A DNA stretch of 64,000 nucleotides from assembly GCF_030518215.1 (NCBI RefSeq), contig NZ_JAULRT010000035.1:372001-436000 (forward strand), given 5' to 3'. Position 1 is the stretch's first letter. Each line of letters begins with the position of its first letter. The stretch is from Gilvimarinus algae. GTDB lineage: Bacteria; Pseudomonadota; Gammaproteobacteria; Pseudomonadales; Cellvibrionaceae. Below are positions 19,711 to 27,841 of the stretch, piece after piece. The notes below the pieces were generated by a model, which did not search any database, was not told the origin of the DNA, and saw only the letters and a list, made by a program, of their open reading frames with translations. The position numbers and the translations under genes were made by a program.

Positions 19711-20430
19711 CTAGCGCTCATGAGGTGAGCGAATCCGCTTATACAATAAAGGGTTAAGGGGCATTATTAGGTCCGTTAGCTCTCTGTTGTAAGAGACAGG
19801 TACGCTGCTGGCAACGGAGTTTCTTTCAAGTACCTTTTTAATCCAGACAAGCAAATGACTTCTTGGGCCAATAAAGTCGTAACTCAGCGTTTCACCAAAG
19901 AAACAGATATATCGAAAAAGCGGCGCAAAATGCGCATCGACAATGCTAAATTGATCTCCTGAGAAATAAGGTGTTTTAAAGTTGGATATGGTTAATTGCT
20001 GAATCGAAGCTCTAATATCAAACAGCTGTCTATCTATAGCTTCGTTGTCTTTTGCGGAGTAGATGAGTTGGGCAAAGCGATTCAGAATTTCCGAAGAGTA
20101 CTTGCACCAGGCTTGATGATTAGCCTTCTCCAAACTTTTAACCGAATAGCGTTGCTCGTCATATTTGTTATACAGGTATTCGCATATCACTTCAGAATCG
20201 AACAAAACCCCACTTCCGCTTTCTGTCAAAACAGGCACTTTTTCGCCCGGCGAGTAGTGTTTTAACCAGGGCGGCTTTTCGCTTAAATTAATATCGACCT
20301 TGTCATAATCAAGCCCCAACTCCTCCAGTGTAATCACCACACGTTGTACGTAGGGGCAAATTCTATGGCCGATCAAAGTCAGGCTTTTGGTAGAACTGTA
20401 ACGCTCATTGATACCTTGCGAAAAATTCAT
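19711..20430 (-). CDS. glutathione S-transferase family protein
   Basis: This cytoplasmic protein of 239 aa has a thioredoxin-like N-terminal domain starting TLIGHRICPYVQRVVITLEE; Cys near residue 25 in 'ICPYVQR' suggests the omega/beta-type active site. 'GEKVPVLTESGSGVLFDSEV' holds the cis-Pro and the glutathione-binding acidic-Ser pair. An all-helical C-terminal domain follows, with 'FSIVDAHFAPLFRYI' as the usual capping motif. The stop lies 569 bp past the chitinase start. It starts 9 bp after the VOC gene, so the two form an operon, probably for detoxification under the divergent LysR. Confidence 0.9.
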   Translation of the reverse strand: MNFSQGINERYSSTKSLTLIGHRICPYVQRVVITLEELGLDYDKVDINLSEKPPWLKHYSPGEKVPVLTESGSGVLFDSEVICEYLYNKYDEQRYSVKSLEKANHQAWCKYSSEILNRFAQLIYSAKDNEAIDRQLFDIRASIQQLTISNFKTPYFSGDQFSIVDAHFAPLFRYICFFGETLSYDFIGPRSHLLVWIKKVLERNSVASSVPVSYNRELTDLIMPLNPLLYKRIRSPHER

Positions 20431-20439
20431 GATGGCAAA

Positions 20440-20808
20440 CTACTCAAAGACATGAACGTTCAGTTTATTGCCATCCAAATCGCGAAAGTAAGCCGCATAG
20501 AACCCTTCCATTCGGTATCCAGGCGAGCCTTCGCAAGTAGCACCCAGTGATAGAGCCAGCTCGTAGGACGAGTCGACCAATTCTTTAGACTCTGCCGAAA
20601 GCGCCACCATGACACCATTTCCAACCGTTGCTTGCTCTTTGTTGTGGGGCGCGTGTATTGAAAATTTTGACTCTTTCCCTTCGCAAGCCCAAACAATAAA
20701 GTCTGGCGCACTAAAGATACGATAAGCCGTTAGTAAATCGAACAGCGTGTCGTAAAAATGTGCCGCAGCCTGAAGATCATTTGTGCCTAAAGACGTGTAG
20801 CCAATCAT
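20440..20808 (-). CDS. VOC family (glyoxalase-like) protein
   Basis: This protein of 122 aa is a single vicinal-oxygen-chelate module: 'MIGYTSLGTNDLQAAAHFYD' opens the first beta-alpha-beta-beta-beta unit and 'AYFRDLDGNKLNVHVFE' closes the second. These proteins are usually dimers that bind a divalent metal and act on glutathione adducts or small lactone-like compounds; some only bind drugs. The first His usual at the start (MIxH) is Tyr here, so metal binding may be altered. It is first gene of the VOC-GST pair, and faces a divergent LysR gene at 20929. Confidence 0.88.
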   Translation of the reverse strand: MIGYTSLGTNDLQAAAHFYDTLFDLLTAYRIFSAPDFIVWACEGKESKFSIHAPHNKEQATVGNGVMVALSAESKELVDSSYELALSLGATCEGSPGYRMEGFYAAYFRDLDGNKLNVHVFE

Positions 20809-20844
20809 GGTAGCCCCTGAATATGGTTCGTTGGTCGTTTTGAA

Positions 20845-20854
20845 CTGAGCTCAG
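20845..20854. promoter_or_regulatory. palindrome in LysR/VOC gap
   Basis: CTGAGCTCAG is a perfect 10-bp palindrome, extended imperfectly to AACTGAGCTCAGGTT. It lies 37 bp from the VOC start, where a regulator could block that gene. Confidence 0.3.
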
Positions 20855-20885
20855 GTTATTGATTTGCCAGCTCAACGGCAATATG

Positions 20886-20914
20886 CAAAAATGATTTAGG
20901 CTATCTCATTTTTG
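20886..20914. promoter_or_regulatory. 9-bp inverted repeat, LysR operator candidate
   Basis: CAAAAATGA and TCATTTTTG are perfect inverted copies with an 11-bp spacer, ending 14 bp before the LysR start. The spacing resembles the T-N11-A layout of LysR sites. Autoregulation is the simplest reading. Confidence 0.5.
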
Positions 20915-20928
20915 AAGGGAAGAGAGTA

Positions 20929-21798
20929 TTGGACTGGAACTTTATCAAGGTGTTTCTTGCGATTTTCCGACATGGATCGGCGGTAAAGGCGGCACCCCAG
21001 CTCGGCATGAGCGAATCAACGCTTTTTCGGCACCTCAGCACCTACGAACAAGAGATGGGCCAGATCTTTATTCGCCATAGCCGCACAAACTACACTTTGA
21101 CCAAGCTTGGAGAGTCGATTCTCGCAACGGCGTTAGACATTGAAGGACTGTATCAAAAAGTAAGCCGTGAGGTGAGCAAACGCGACGATTTAAAGTCCGC
21201 CCAGGTGACTTTAACCGCCCCCACAAGTTTTTCGTATTTTCTGATGCCACGGGTAATAAATGCTCTTGCGCAGAGAGAGCCCGATATTCGTGTTAACCTT
21301 AGAGTCACGAACGATAGCTTATCACTGAACACTCACCAAGCTGATATAGCCTTAAGAGTTACCAGCAAACCACCCAACAACTACATTGGCCGAAAGGTAG
21401 CGAGTATCGGGTGGAGTGCCTTTTGTGGTCCAAACCATACGTTCAAAGAGAAGCCACCACAATGTCTTGAAGATCTTCTTAAAACTCGAGTAATTGGGGC
21501 TTCCGGTGAGCTACTCGCTTTACCGGCTTATGAATGGATTGAAAAAAATTGCGCCGATGTTTGCGCGACGTTTACAGATGACTTTGTTGCCATGTCTCAT
21601 CTGGCTGAAAGCCATCAAGGCATTGCTATATTGCCTGATGAGTTTTCTCTACACCCTCTAAGACGATTATTTCCTATTTCAGCGTTCTCTGAAAATAGCC
21701 TTTGGGTTTTAAAACACCGCGACGCACGCCAGGTCAAGCGCGTCGGTATTGTAGAAAAATTACTGGTTAAAACGCTAACGGAAGCTTTCAAACCCTAA
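20929..21798 (+). CDS. LysR family transcriptional regulator
   Basis: This protein of 289 aa has an N-terminal helix-turn-helix ('FLAIFRHGSAVKAAPQLGMS') and a LysR-type substrate-binding domain. The likely start is TTG at 20929, preceded by AAGGGA; the sequence begins MDWNFIKVF, as LysR proteins of this group do. It is divergent from the VOC-GST pair, with an inverted repeat of 9 bp at 20886-20914 in the shared gap. It probably controls those genes and itself. A 12-bp stem hairpin separates it from the convergent lipoprotein gene. Confidence 0.92.
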   Translation: MDWNFIKVFLAIFRHGSAVKAAPQLGMSESTLFRHLSTYEQEMGQIFIRHSRTNYTLTKLGESILATALDIEGLYQKVSREVSKRDDLKSAQVTLTAPTSFSYFLMPRVINALAQREPDIRVNLRVTNDSLSLNTHQADIALRVTSKPPNNYIGRKVASIGWSAFCGPNHTFKEKPPQCLEDLLKTRVIGASGELLALPAYEWIEKNCADVCATFTDDFVAMSHLAESHQGIAILPDEFSLHPLRRLFPISAFSENSLWVLKHRDARQVKRVGIVEKLLVKTLTEAFKP

Positions 21799-21822
21799 AC
21801 TGATTAATCTGTAATTTTCTGT

Positions 21823-21852
21823 TTCAAAGCCCCACTTCTATGGGGCTTTGAA
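21823..21852. terminator. 12-bp stem between convergent genes
   Basis: TTCAAAGCCCCA and TGGGGCTTTGAA enclose a CTTCTA loop between the LysR stop (21798) and the stop of the lipoprotein gene (21862). The position suits a two-way terminator, although T-runs are weak on both sides. Confidence 0.65.
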
Positions 21853-21861
21853 CAGCAGAAT

Positions 21862-23532
21862 TTACTCAAAAACCGAGTAGGAAAAACCCGAGAAGGCATT
21901 ATCCCAAACGGCCATAACAGATCCATCATCCCGACTGATGAGCTGAATATCACTTGAAGAGTTGTTAGAGTCTGGGTTGATTGGGCGCCCTTCGGTCCAA
22001 CCATTTTCTTTGGTAAAGCGGCTGTAGTGCAATTGCAAGCCCGGCGAGAGAACTCGCTCCCAAACGACAGTAGCATTTCCAGAAGCATCGATGGAAATGG
22101 CCGGGTCTTGCGCACGATCGTTGCTCTGCTCGAGAGGCTCGGGTGTTGTCCAGCCAGTGTTTGGTGTGTAGAAGGCACCATAGACACTGGTGTTGACAGA
22201 TTGCGCACCCTCAACAATCTCCCAGGTCAAGGCGGCCTCACCGGACGCATTCATCGCCAGTTTTGGGTCAATGTGCGCCATAGTCTCTGACGTGTTGAGT
22301 GGCTTTGGCTCAGACCATCCAGCGGCTTCGCTGTAATGACTTACATATATTGCCCCTTCGCCTTGTCGGTTTGCCTGCCAAACCGCCATAACACGCCCGA
22401 CGGCATCCACCCCTAACTGCGGAACACCACCCAAATTGGTATTAAACTGGGTAATAAGGTCAATGTCTGCCCAGCCTGTCTGGGGATTATAGCGCCGGGC
22501 AACCACGTTATACTCGGTGTTTTCGGTGTATGCCCACACCACGGTAGCGTAACCTGTCGAATCAATCACGACTTGCGGTCGGGTTACGTTAGACTTTGGT
22601 TGAGATAAGCTAGTAAACGCCCACTGCGTACCTGATGTAGCGTAACCAGCGCGAATAACTCTTTGATTGTTAGCATTCGTCTCAAGCCAGGCAATTACCG
22701 TATCTGCATTATCGCTTACATCGGATACCGGATAACGAATTACGTTGGTTGACCCCGTGGGCTCGCTCAGCAACTCTGGCTCCTGCCAACCACTACCATT
22801 GATGTACTCTGAGACTTTCACACCTTCATCAATATCAGCCCACACCGCCAATCCATCACTGCTGCTGTTAAAGCTCAACGACGGGCAATCGACCATACCG
22901 TATCGCAAGCTGTCGATCTCCCCTTGCATTTGCCAACCCGCTGCCAGGTTGAAGTGATAGTTATTTAGATACCGATTAAACGCTGTGCTCAACTCGTAGG
23001 AAACTGCGGAAAAGTCGCCATTGCCATCGACATAGATGCTTGAACAATTGTAGTTGAGCGGTGATGGACGATTAACACTCTGTATGATGCTCCACTGACC
23101 AACGCTTACTGTAAAAAACCACTGGTAATCTGATCCCAGAGATTCACCTGTGCTTGACTCAATGGAAGCGGACAGGGCTACCTCATAGCGCGCGCCGGCC
23201 AATAGAGCGCCTGCCGGCGTAATGGTTAACGACTCATTGTCCTCATCTAACTCAAAAGCCACATTGACAGCTTTCTCGCCCAGACGAACCTTTACCGTTT
23301 GTGCATTAAGGGTACCGGGCTCTATGGCCTGATTGAACACCACAATGATGACAGCATCAGTTTCAACTTGATCGGCGTCGTTTTCAGGAGCTACGCTCAA
23401 GACCGATAGTCCCGTTTCTTTATCTCTGGCCTCGCGCTGCTCAGCCGACTCACCACTGCCACCACAACTGACCAGAAGAGTCAAAAGTACAACAAAAGCT
23501 GACAAAAGAGGTGGTGCTTTTATCATAAACAT
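21862..23532 (-). CDS. lipoprotein with Ig-like and propeller-like repeats
   Basis: This lipoprotein of 556 aa has a lipobox (LTLLVSC) near residue 22, so it is membrane-attached. Residues about 40-140 look like a Big_5 (SbsA-type) Ig-like domain: 'SVAPENDADQVETDAVIIVV', then 'TITPAGALLAGARYEVAL'. The rest carries at least six repeats of about 50 residues with 'VVWAYTENTE', 'AVWQANRQGE' and 'VVWERVLSPG', each with 'D..G.A..VW'. These form a likely propeller. The function is unknown; extracellular binding is plausible. Two near starts (ATG at 23532 and 23526) cannot be separated. It is a single gene. Confidence 0.8.
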   Translation of the reverse strand: MFMIKAPPLLSAFVVLLTLLVSCGGSGESAEQREARDKETGLSVLSVAPENDADQVETDAVIIVVFNQAIEPGTLNAQTVKVRLGEKAVNVAFELDEDNESLTITPAGALLAGARYEVALSASIESSTGESLGSDYQWFFTVSVGQWSIIQSVNRPSPLNYNCSSIYVDGNGDFSAVSYELSTAFNRYLNNYHFNLAAGWQMQGEIDSLRYGMVDCPSLSFNSSSDGLAVWADIDEGVKVSEYINGSGWQEPELLSEPTGSTNVIRYPVSDVSDNADTVIAWLETNANNQRVIRAGYATSGTQWAFTSLSQPKSNVTRPQVVIDSTGYATVVWAYTENTEYNVVARRYNPQTGWADIDLITQFNTNLGGVPQLGVDAVGRVMAVWQANRQGEGAIYVSHYSEAAGWSEPKPLNTSETMAHIDPKLAMNASGEAALTWEIVEGAQSVNTSVYGAFYTPNTGWTTPEPLEQSNDRAQDPAISIDASGNATVVWERVLSPGLQLHYSRFTKENGWTEGRPINPDSNNSSSDIQLISRDDGSVMAVWDNAFSGFSYSVFE

Positions 23533-24049
23533 TCCAACAAGTTCTAATTAGGTACTGTGATTTAAGTACATGTTAGTCACAGGCATATTCGTTTTTCAGC
23601 GCAAACGATCGCTTGATTAACCGAACAGGGGGGAGGTCTTACGATTGGTTCTCAACAATCCCTGCGAATGTAACGTCCTGTTGCTTTGCGCGAGGTTTCT
23701 AACGTCAACCACGTTCTTAGTGTAGGTTGTTAGCTATTTGGATAGGCCCCGCGCGGATGAATCCTGCCACGATTTACTGGCATTGACAACTGATCGGCCA
23801 GAAGTGCCGTCGAGAGAGCACCCTTGACGCGAAACTCCTCTTTTATCACTTTTCTGAGCAAAGATTGACTTTCGTCTTTGTTTAGACAACCATTGCCTTA
23901 TGAACAAGCAGAAACTTCATAACTTATCTCTAATTATCACCATCATTCCGTAGGAATGGTGGGCTTTGATGCGTAACAGTATTTTAAACCCGCCCAAGAG
24001 GCGGGTTTTTTAATGACGTCTCCTGGGCTTTGACTACACAGGAAACGCT
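23533..24049. other. divergent region with internal terminator
   Basis: No coding frame is convincing. Next to the lipoprotein start is an inverted repeat CTGTGA/TCACAG (23555-23560 and 23577-23582). At 23941-23960 is a short hairpin (CATTCC-GTA-GGAATG). An intrinsic terminator lies at 23986-24012, only 38 bp before the kinase-like gene. A small RNA ending there is possible. Confidence 0.45.
23986..24012 (+). terminator. intrinsic terminator upstream of a gene
   Basis: AAACCCGCC and GGCGGGTTT form a 9-bp stem with a CAAGA loop followed by T residues. No plus-strand gene ends here, so it ends an unseen transcript or attenuates the gene at 24050. Confidence 0.8.
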
Positions 24050-24571
24050 ATGAAAAAAGTCGCTATATTCGGCAATGCCGGCGGAGGTAAATCTACGCTT
24101 GCCAGGCGCCTCACCGAAACTTCAGGTTTGCCGCTACACAACCTGGACAAACTGCAATATCGTCCTGATGGCGAGGCGGTGCCTCATTCGGAATACCTCA
24201 AAGCTCATTCGCAGTTGCTGATGCAGGACAGCTGGATTATCGACGGTTTTGGTTGTGTGCCATCGGCATGGGAGCGCTTCGCCGCAGCCGACACACTTAT
24301 CTACATTGATCTACCCTTACCAGTGCACACCTGGTGGGTGACAAAGCGCTTTGTTAAAGGCCTCGTAGCCAGCCCAGAGGGCTGGCCGCAGGGGAGCTCT
24401 ATTGTCAAAGGCACTTTAAACAGCTATCAGGTGCTTTGGCGCTGCCACCAAAAACTTACACCGCGCTATCGGCAGCTGGTCAACGAGGCCAAGCCCTATA
24501 AGACTGTCCATCACCTTAGATCTGCAAGGGCGCTTAGAGGGCTACTGGTAGGCAGCCCTCCCGAAACCTAG
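24050..24571 (+). CDS. P-loop nucleotide-kinase-like protein
   Basis: This small cytoplasmic P-loop protein of 173 aa has Walker A at residues 8-16 (GNAGGGKST). 'LPLHNLDKLQYRPDG' and 'WIIDGFGCVP' follow in the pattern of the adenylate-kinase-like FlaR/'topology modulation protein' group; 'DTLIYIDLPLPVHTWWV.KR' is typical of that group too. The substrate is unknown. An AGGAA ribosome site precedes the ATG. It is convergent with the homocysteine methyltransferase-like gene, 42 bp between stops. The leader carries an intrinsic terminator. Confidence 0.82.
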   Translation: MKKVAIFGNAGGGKSTLARRLTETSGLPLHNLDKLQYRPDGEAVPHSEYLKAHSQLLMQDSWIIDGFGCVPSAWERFAAADTLIYIDLPLPVHTWWVTKRFVKGLVASPEGWPQGSSIVKGTLNSYQVLWRCHQKLTPRYRQLVNEAKPYKTVHHLRSARALRGLLVGSPPET

Positions 24572-24613
24572 CGGTTGAATCCCCGAGCGCGAATATTCCT
24601 CGGACCGATTCGC

Positions 24614-25564
24614 TTAATTAGCCGAGACTTGCGGCTTGGAACTTAATGTCTGGCATATCTTGTGGATATGCCGATGATCAGTTCCGCAACAGCCTCCTAC
24701 CACTGACAGTCCCGTTAGCCGCGTTTTCAGGCGAGCGTAGTCATACCCAAACTCTTCTGGATTACCATCGTCAAGCGTCGGAGATTCATCCAGTTCTTGA
24801 TGCGAGCATTTCGAAGCATTCGCCCGCACGCCTTTTAGGCGGAGCTGGGTTTTTCCAATGGGAAGACTATCTTCAAAGTGTGTGGCGTGCGCACAATTAA
24901 TCATGTAATAAGCTGGATAATGCTCCGTAGCGAGATCAACGAGGTTTATTGCCTGTTCAATCGTTTCCCCACTGGGTAAGCAACCATTGGTTTCTACTGT
25001 GAATGAAATAACAACGGGCAGATTGCACTGTTTTGCCGCCAGTGCGATACCGATAGCTTCATTGATGTTGGTCATGGTAACGGCAGAAACCAAATCGACA
25101 GTGGTCTCACTGAATGTATTGATTTGTTCTTGGTGATAGGCTTGGGCTTCTTGAGCATCAAACGTAGCTGCGCGGTACCCATCACCTCTAGGACCAATAC
25201 AACCACTAATGACTACTGGAATGTGCTCGTACTCGGAGCGAATTTTCTCCATAAGCGATATACAATCAATATTCGCCTTTCTCAAACTCTCATCGGTGTA
25301 ACCCAACCGCCTACCCCAATCCCTATTTGCCCTCCAAGTCGGGCTCTCTAGAATAAAGCCTAGGCCTGCGTTCTGTGCGATTTCGAGGTATCTACGGTAG
25401 TAACTTATTAGCTGCTCCACTCCCTCTGCGCTTTTCACCAAGTCAAACGCCGCAAATAGCGGCAGGTCAACCTGATTATGAAAGATAAGTGTCGTCTCTA
25501 AGCCTCCGTCCGTTAAAAACAGAGCTTCGCCTAGTTGAGGTAGGGCTTCTTGGTACTTTCTCAT
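24614..25564 (-). CDS. homocysteine S-methyltransferase family protein
   Basis: This protein of 316 aa belongs to the cobalamin-independent homocysteine S-methyltransferase family (MmuM/BHMT type), which moves a methyl group from S-methylmethionine or betaine to homocysteine. The start has the family's 'FLTDGGLETTLIF'. The zinc ligands are visible: Cys in MINCAHATHF near residue 222 and the Cys pair in VVGGCCGTDHRHI near residue 292. The methyl donor is unknown. It is divergent from a TetR gene; the gap holds a 17-bp palindrome. Confidence 0.9.
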   Translation of the reverse strand: MRKYQEALPQLGEALFLTDGGLETTLIFHNQVDLPLFAAFDLVKSAEGVEQLISYYRRYLEIAQNAGLGFILESPTWRANRDWGRRLGYTDESLRKANIDCISLMEKIRSEYEHIPVVISGCIGPRGDGYRAATFDAQEAQAYHQEQINTFSETTVDLVSAVTMTNINEAIGIALAAKQCNLPVVISFTVETNGCLPSGETIEQAINLVDLATEHYPAYYMINCAHATHFEDSLPIGKTQLRLKGVRANASKCSHQELDESPTLDDGNPEEFGYDYARLKTRLTGLSVVGGCCGTDHRHIHKICQTLSSKPQVSAN

Positions 25565-25719
25565 TTTCTTTCCTCCAATGGTAAAATCAGAGGCTCAGTT
25601 TAGCTACTCAGAAACTGGCAGCTAAGCACCAAAGGTAGGAAATGATCGGCCAATAATATTATTATATATCAAAGACTTAGGCAACCTTGTGGATAATTTA
25701 AACTCTTTTTTGCCATTTA

Positions 25720-25736
25720 CTGTACCTGAGGTACAG
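25720..25736. promoter_or_regulatory. 17-bp palindrome, TetR operator candidate
   Basis: CTGTACCT-G-AGGTACAG is a perfect inverted repeat with a one-base centre. It ends 13 bp before the TetR start and 156 bp from the divergent methyltransferase gene. TetR proteins commonly bind such 15-20 bp palindromes next to their own gene. Confidence 0.65.
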
Positions 25737-25749
25737 TTGGGAGCTAATT

Positions 25750-26352
25750 GTGAGTAACGTATCAACCAAAGAGCGCATCTTAGCTGCGGCTGAACAGGTC
25801 ATTTTAGCCCAGGGTTTCGCAGCAACGAGTATTGAAGATATCCTGCAAAAATCAGCCATTACGAAAAGCGGCTTTTTCTACCATTTTGCCAATAAGCAGG
25901 ATTTAGCTCGCGCTCTGGTTATGCGCTATTTGAACAATGACGCTGCGTTTTTTGACAGTTTATTCCAGCGTGCTGATGAGCTGGTTGAAGATCCTCTCCA
26001 GCGGTTACTTCTATTTCTAAAGCTACTGGCCGAAGCGATGCAAAATCTAGAGCAGGCGCACCCTGGCTGCCTGGTGGTAACCTTCACCTATGAAAACTAT
26101 CAACTGGACTCGCAAATAGATGATCTTATGCGATCTGGCGTCAAAAGCTGGCAAGAACTGATCGCAAAGCGCTTGGCGATTGTTTGCAAGGAAAGAGCCT
26201 TACCGGAGGGAATCGCAATCAATGATCTAGCAGATATGTTTACCGCTTCCATAGAAGGCGGTATTTTGTTTAGTCGTATTTTTAAAAGCAACGAGCGTTT
26301 GGTGAAGCAAATTTTGTTGTATAGGGATTATCTCATGAGACTTTTTGTTTAA
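25750..26352 (+). CDS. TetR family transcriptional regulator
   Basis: This protein of 200 aa has the TetR N-terminal helix-turn-helix: 'STKERILAAAEQVILAQGFA', then 'TSIEDILQKSAITKSGFFYH' and 'FANKQDLARALV'. The C-terminal part is helical and ligand-binding, of unknown specificity. The start is GTG at 25750, with GGGAG 8 nt upstream. A 17-bp palindrome sits just before the start and is the likely self-binding site. The divergent homocysteine methyltransferase-like gene is the other probable target. Confidence 0.93.
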   Translation: MSNVSTKERILAAAEQVILAQGFAATSIEDILQKSAITKSGFFYHFANKQDLARALVMRYLNNDAAFFDSLFQRADELVEDPLQRLLLFLKLLAEAMQNLEQAHPGCLVVTFTYENYQLDSQIDDLMRSGVKSWQELIAKRLAIVCKERALPEGIAINDLADMFTASIEGGILFSRIFKSNERLVKQILLYRDYLMRLFV

Positions 26353-26682
26353 GTTATTCTTGCTTAAGTTATTCAACTTCTTTTGGAGAGAATTTTTTCC
26401 GATATTTTGACTAGTATTCGGCCTAAGGAGTGGGTTATCAGTAGCACAGCGGCAACCTGAAGAATAGGCTCTATCTCGCCATTCGAACCACGGCTACTGA
26501 GTTACTTTACATTCATCGCCACGATACCCAAGAGGGTATTGGCCTGGGTTGCAATCGACAGAAAAATCGCAAAGCAAAGGTCCCTTACCCCCTCTCTGCG
26601 TTGGAAATCTGATGAAGAATTCTGAGCATTACCCTTTGCAAAAGTTGCGCTGATGCCAGTAAGGCATCAGCTGTGCACACTT
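26353..26682. other. region between TetR and xylanase stops
   Basis: The xylanase terminator lies at 26649-26671. I see no gene, repeat or RNA in 26353-26640. Confidence 0.5.
26649..26671 (-). terminator. terminator of the xylanase gene
   Basis: GCTGATGCC and GGCATCAGC form a perfect 9-bp stem with a 5-nt loop, 11 bp past the xylanase stop. A short T-run (CTTTTG) follows on the minus strand. Confidence 0.7.
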
Positions 26683-27516
26683 TTACTCCGCCGATGCATC
26701 CCACACTTGGCCAGACGCGGTGCCATCGCTTCCGGGATTGAAAACCTCAACGGCCATCACTTGATAAGTCGGGTCATCGCTCGCATCAAAATTATTCATA
26801 TCAGGAATAATCCAACCTGTATCGGCCCAGGCCTGCACGTGATCGGCGAAGATGATTTTGTGATCCTCACCCAATGCGCGCTGTTCGGTGGGTTTGCTCC
26901 AGTACTGATAGAAGGTTGAAGTGCTATTGATTGAGGGTTTTTGTTCACGTGTTGAGCGGTAAGTTGAATATTCCACACCATCGCTCACAAAGGTTTTTCC
27001 AAACACGCCGTCCTGACTTGGATCGTAGGTCCAGCGTTGCAGGATGTAGTATTCAACCAGGTGGGCAGGGTCTGTGGTCGGCATGGTTTTGTCGTAACCC
27101 CAGCCGTAAAGGGTGATGTAACTGGCACCACTGTCTTCGTCAAAGCGATAGCCAATTTCTCGGTTTTTGTCGCCAAAGTGCCAACCGGGGCCACCTACAT
27201 AATTATAACCACCGCCTTCCCAGCTCACGCTAAAAGCACCGGTTTTATCCAGGCTGAGCGACGTGGAGCCACCGTCTTTCCAGTGAGTAAAGAAGAAATT
27301 TCCCACATGACCAGTGGCATGGTTTTGCGTTATCTTGGCGGATTCGGGGTATTTTTTTGTGTACGCCTGAAACTTGTCGATGCTCGCGGCAGACGAAACA
27401 CTTGCCACGCTCTTTTCACTTTGCGCGGTTTCAGTGGCCGGCGGCTCGGGGGTGCAACTGGCGAGCCCACACAGGGACACGGCCATTAGGGCGTGTAGTG
27501 ATCGGTAGGTTTTCAC
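26683..27516 (-). CDS. GH11 endo-1,4-beta-xylanase, lipoprotein
   Basis: This enzyme should cut internal xylan bonds with retention, as GH11 enzymes do. The 277-aa sequence has a lipobox (GLASC, Cys21), a Ser/Ala/Glu-rich linker to about residue 47, then the GH11 jelly roll. The nucleophile Glu155 is in LVEYYI and the acid/base Glu257 in MAVEVFN, replacing the usual TEGY-type context. 'YVGGPGWHFGD' and 'YITLYGWG' are family strands. A lipid anchor is unusual for GH11, which is normally freely secreted. Thr follows the Cys, so an outer-membrane location is likely. It is a single gene, divergent from the CadC-like regulator at 27842. Confidence 0.85.
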   Translation of the reverse strand: MKTYRSLHALMAVSLCGLASCTPEPPATETAQSEKSVASVSSAASIDKFQAYTKKYPESAKITQNHATGHVGNFFFTHWKDGGSTSLSLDKTGAFSVSWEGGGYNYVGGPGWHFGDKNREIGYRFDEDSGASYITLYGWGYDKTMPTTDPAHLVEYYILQRWTYDPSQDGVFGKTFVSDGVEYSTYRSTREQKPSINSTSTFYQYWSKPTEQRALGEDHKIIFADHVQAWADTGWIIPDMNNFDASDDPTYQVMAVEVFNPGSDGTASGQVWDASAE

Positions 27517-27841
27517 GTTATTCTCCTTAAGCGGTACTGTCCGCTTGATATTTTCACTATTGATACCCCAAAGGGCGTTCGATACTACTTTAGTTGCCTA
27601 GCTGGCAAGAGATGATGGTGTTACGCCTTTTGATAAAGACGATTCGTTATAGTTTGCTTGACTATAACAGTAAATCCCTGTTGAATACAGAGCGAGCCCC
27701 CTCCGGTCGAGTTAGCCATTGATGGACTTTATCGCTAGCCTTACTTACATAACTTCTATGGTCGTTTGCAAGTCGGTCTCTAAGTAATCACGGTACTGTC
27801 ACAATGTAACTGCGCTATCATTTGATGCCGATGAACGTCAG
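27517..27841. other. divergent region xylanase / CadC-like regulator
   Basis: The main structure is the inverted repeat at 27646-27668. I see no clear CRP-type site or strong promoter here. Confidence 0.4.
27646..27668. promoter_or_regulatory. 8-bp inverted repeat, operator candidate
   Basis: GTTATAGT and ACTATAAC are perfect inverted copies with a 7-bp spacer (TTGCTTG), midway between the xylanase and the CadC-like regulator gene. It could be bound by that regulator. Confidence 0.45.
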
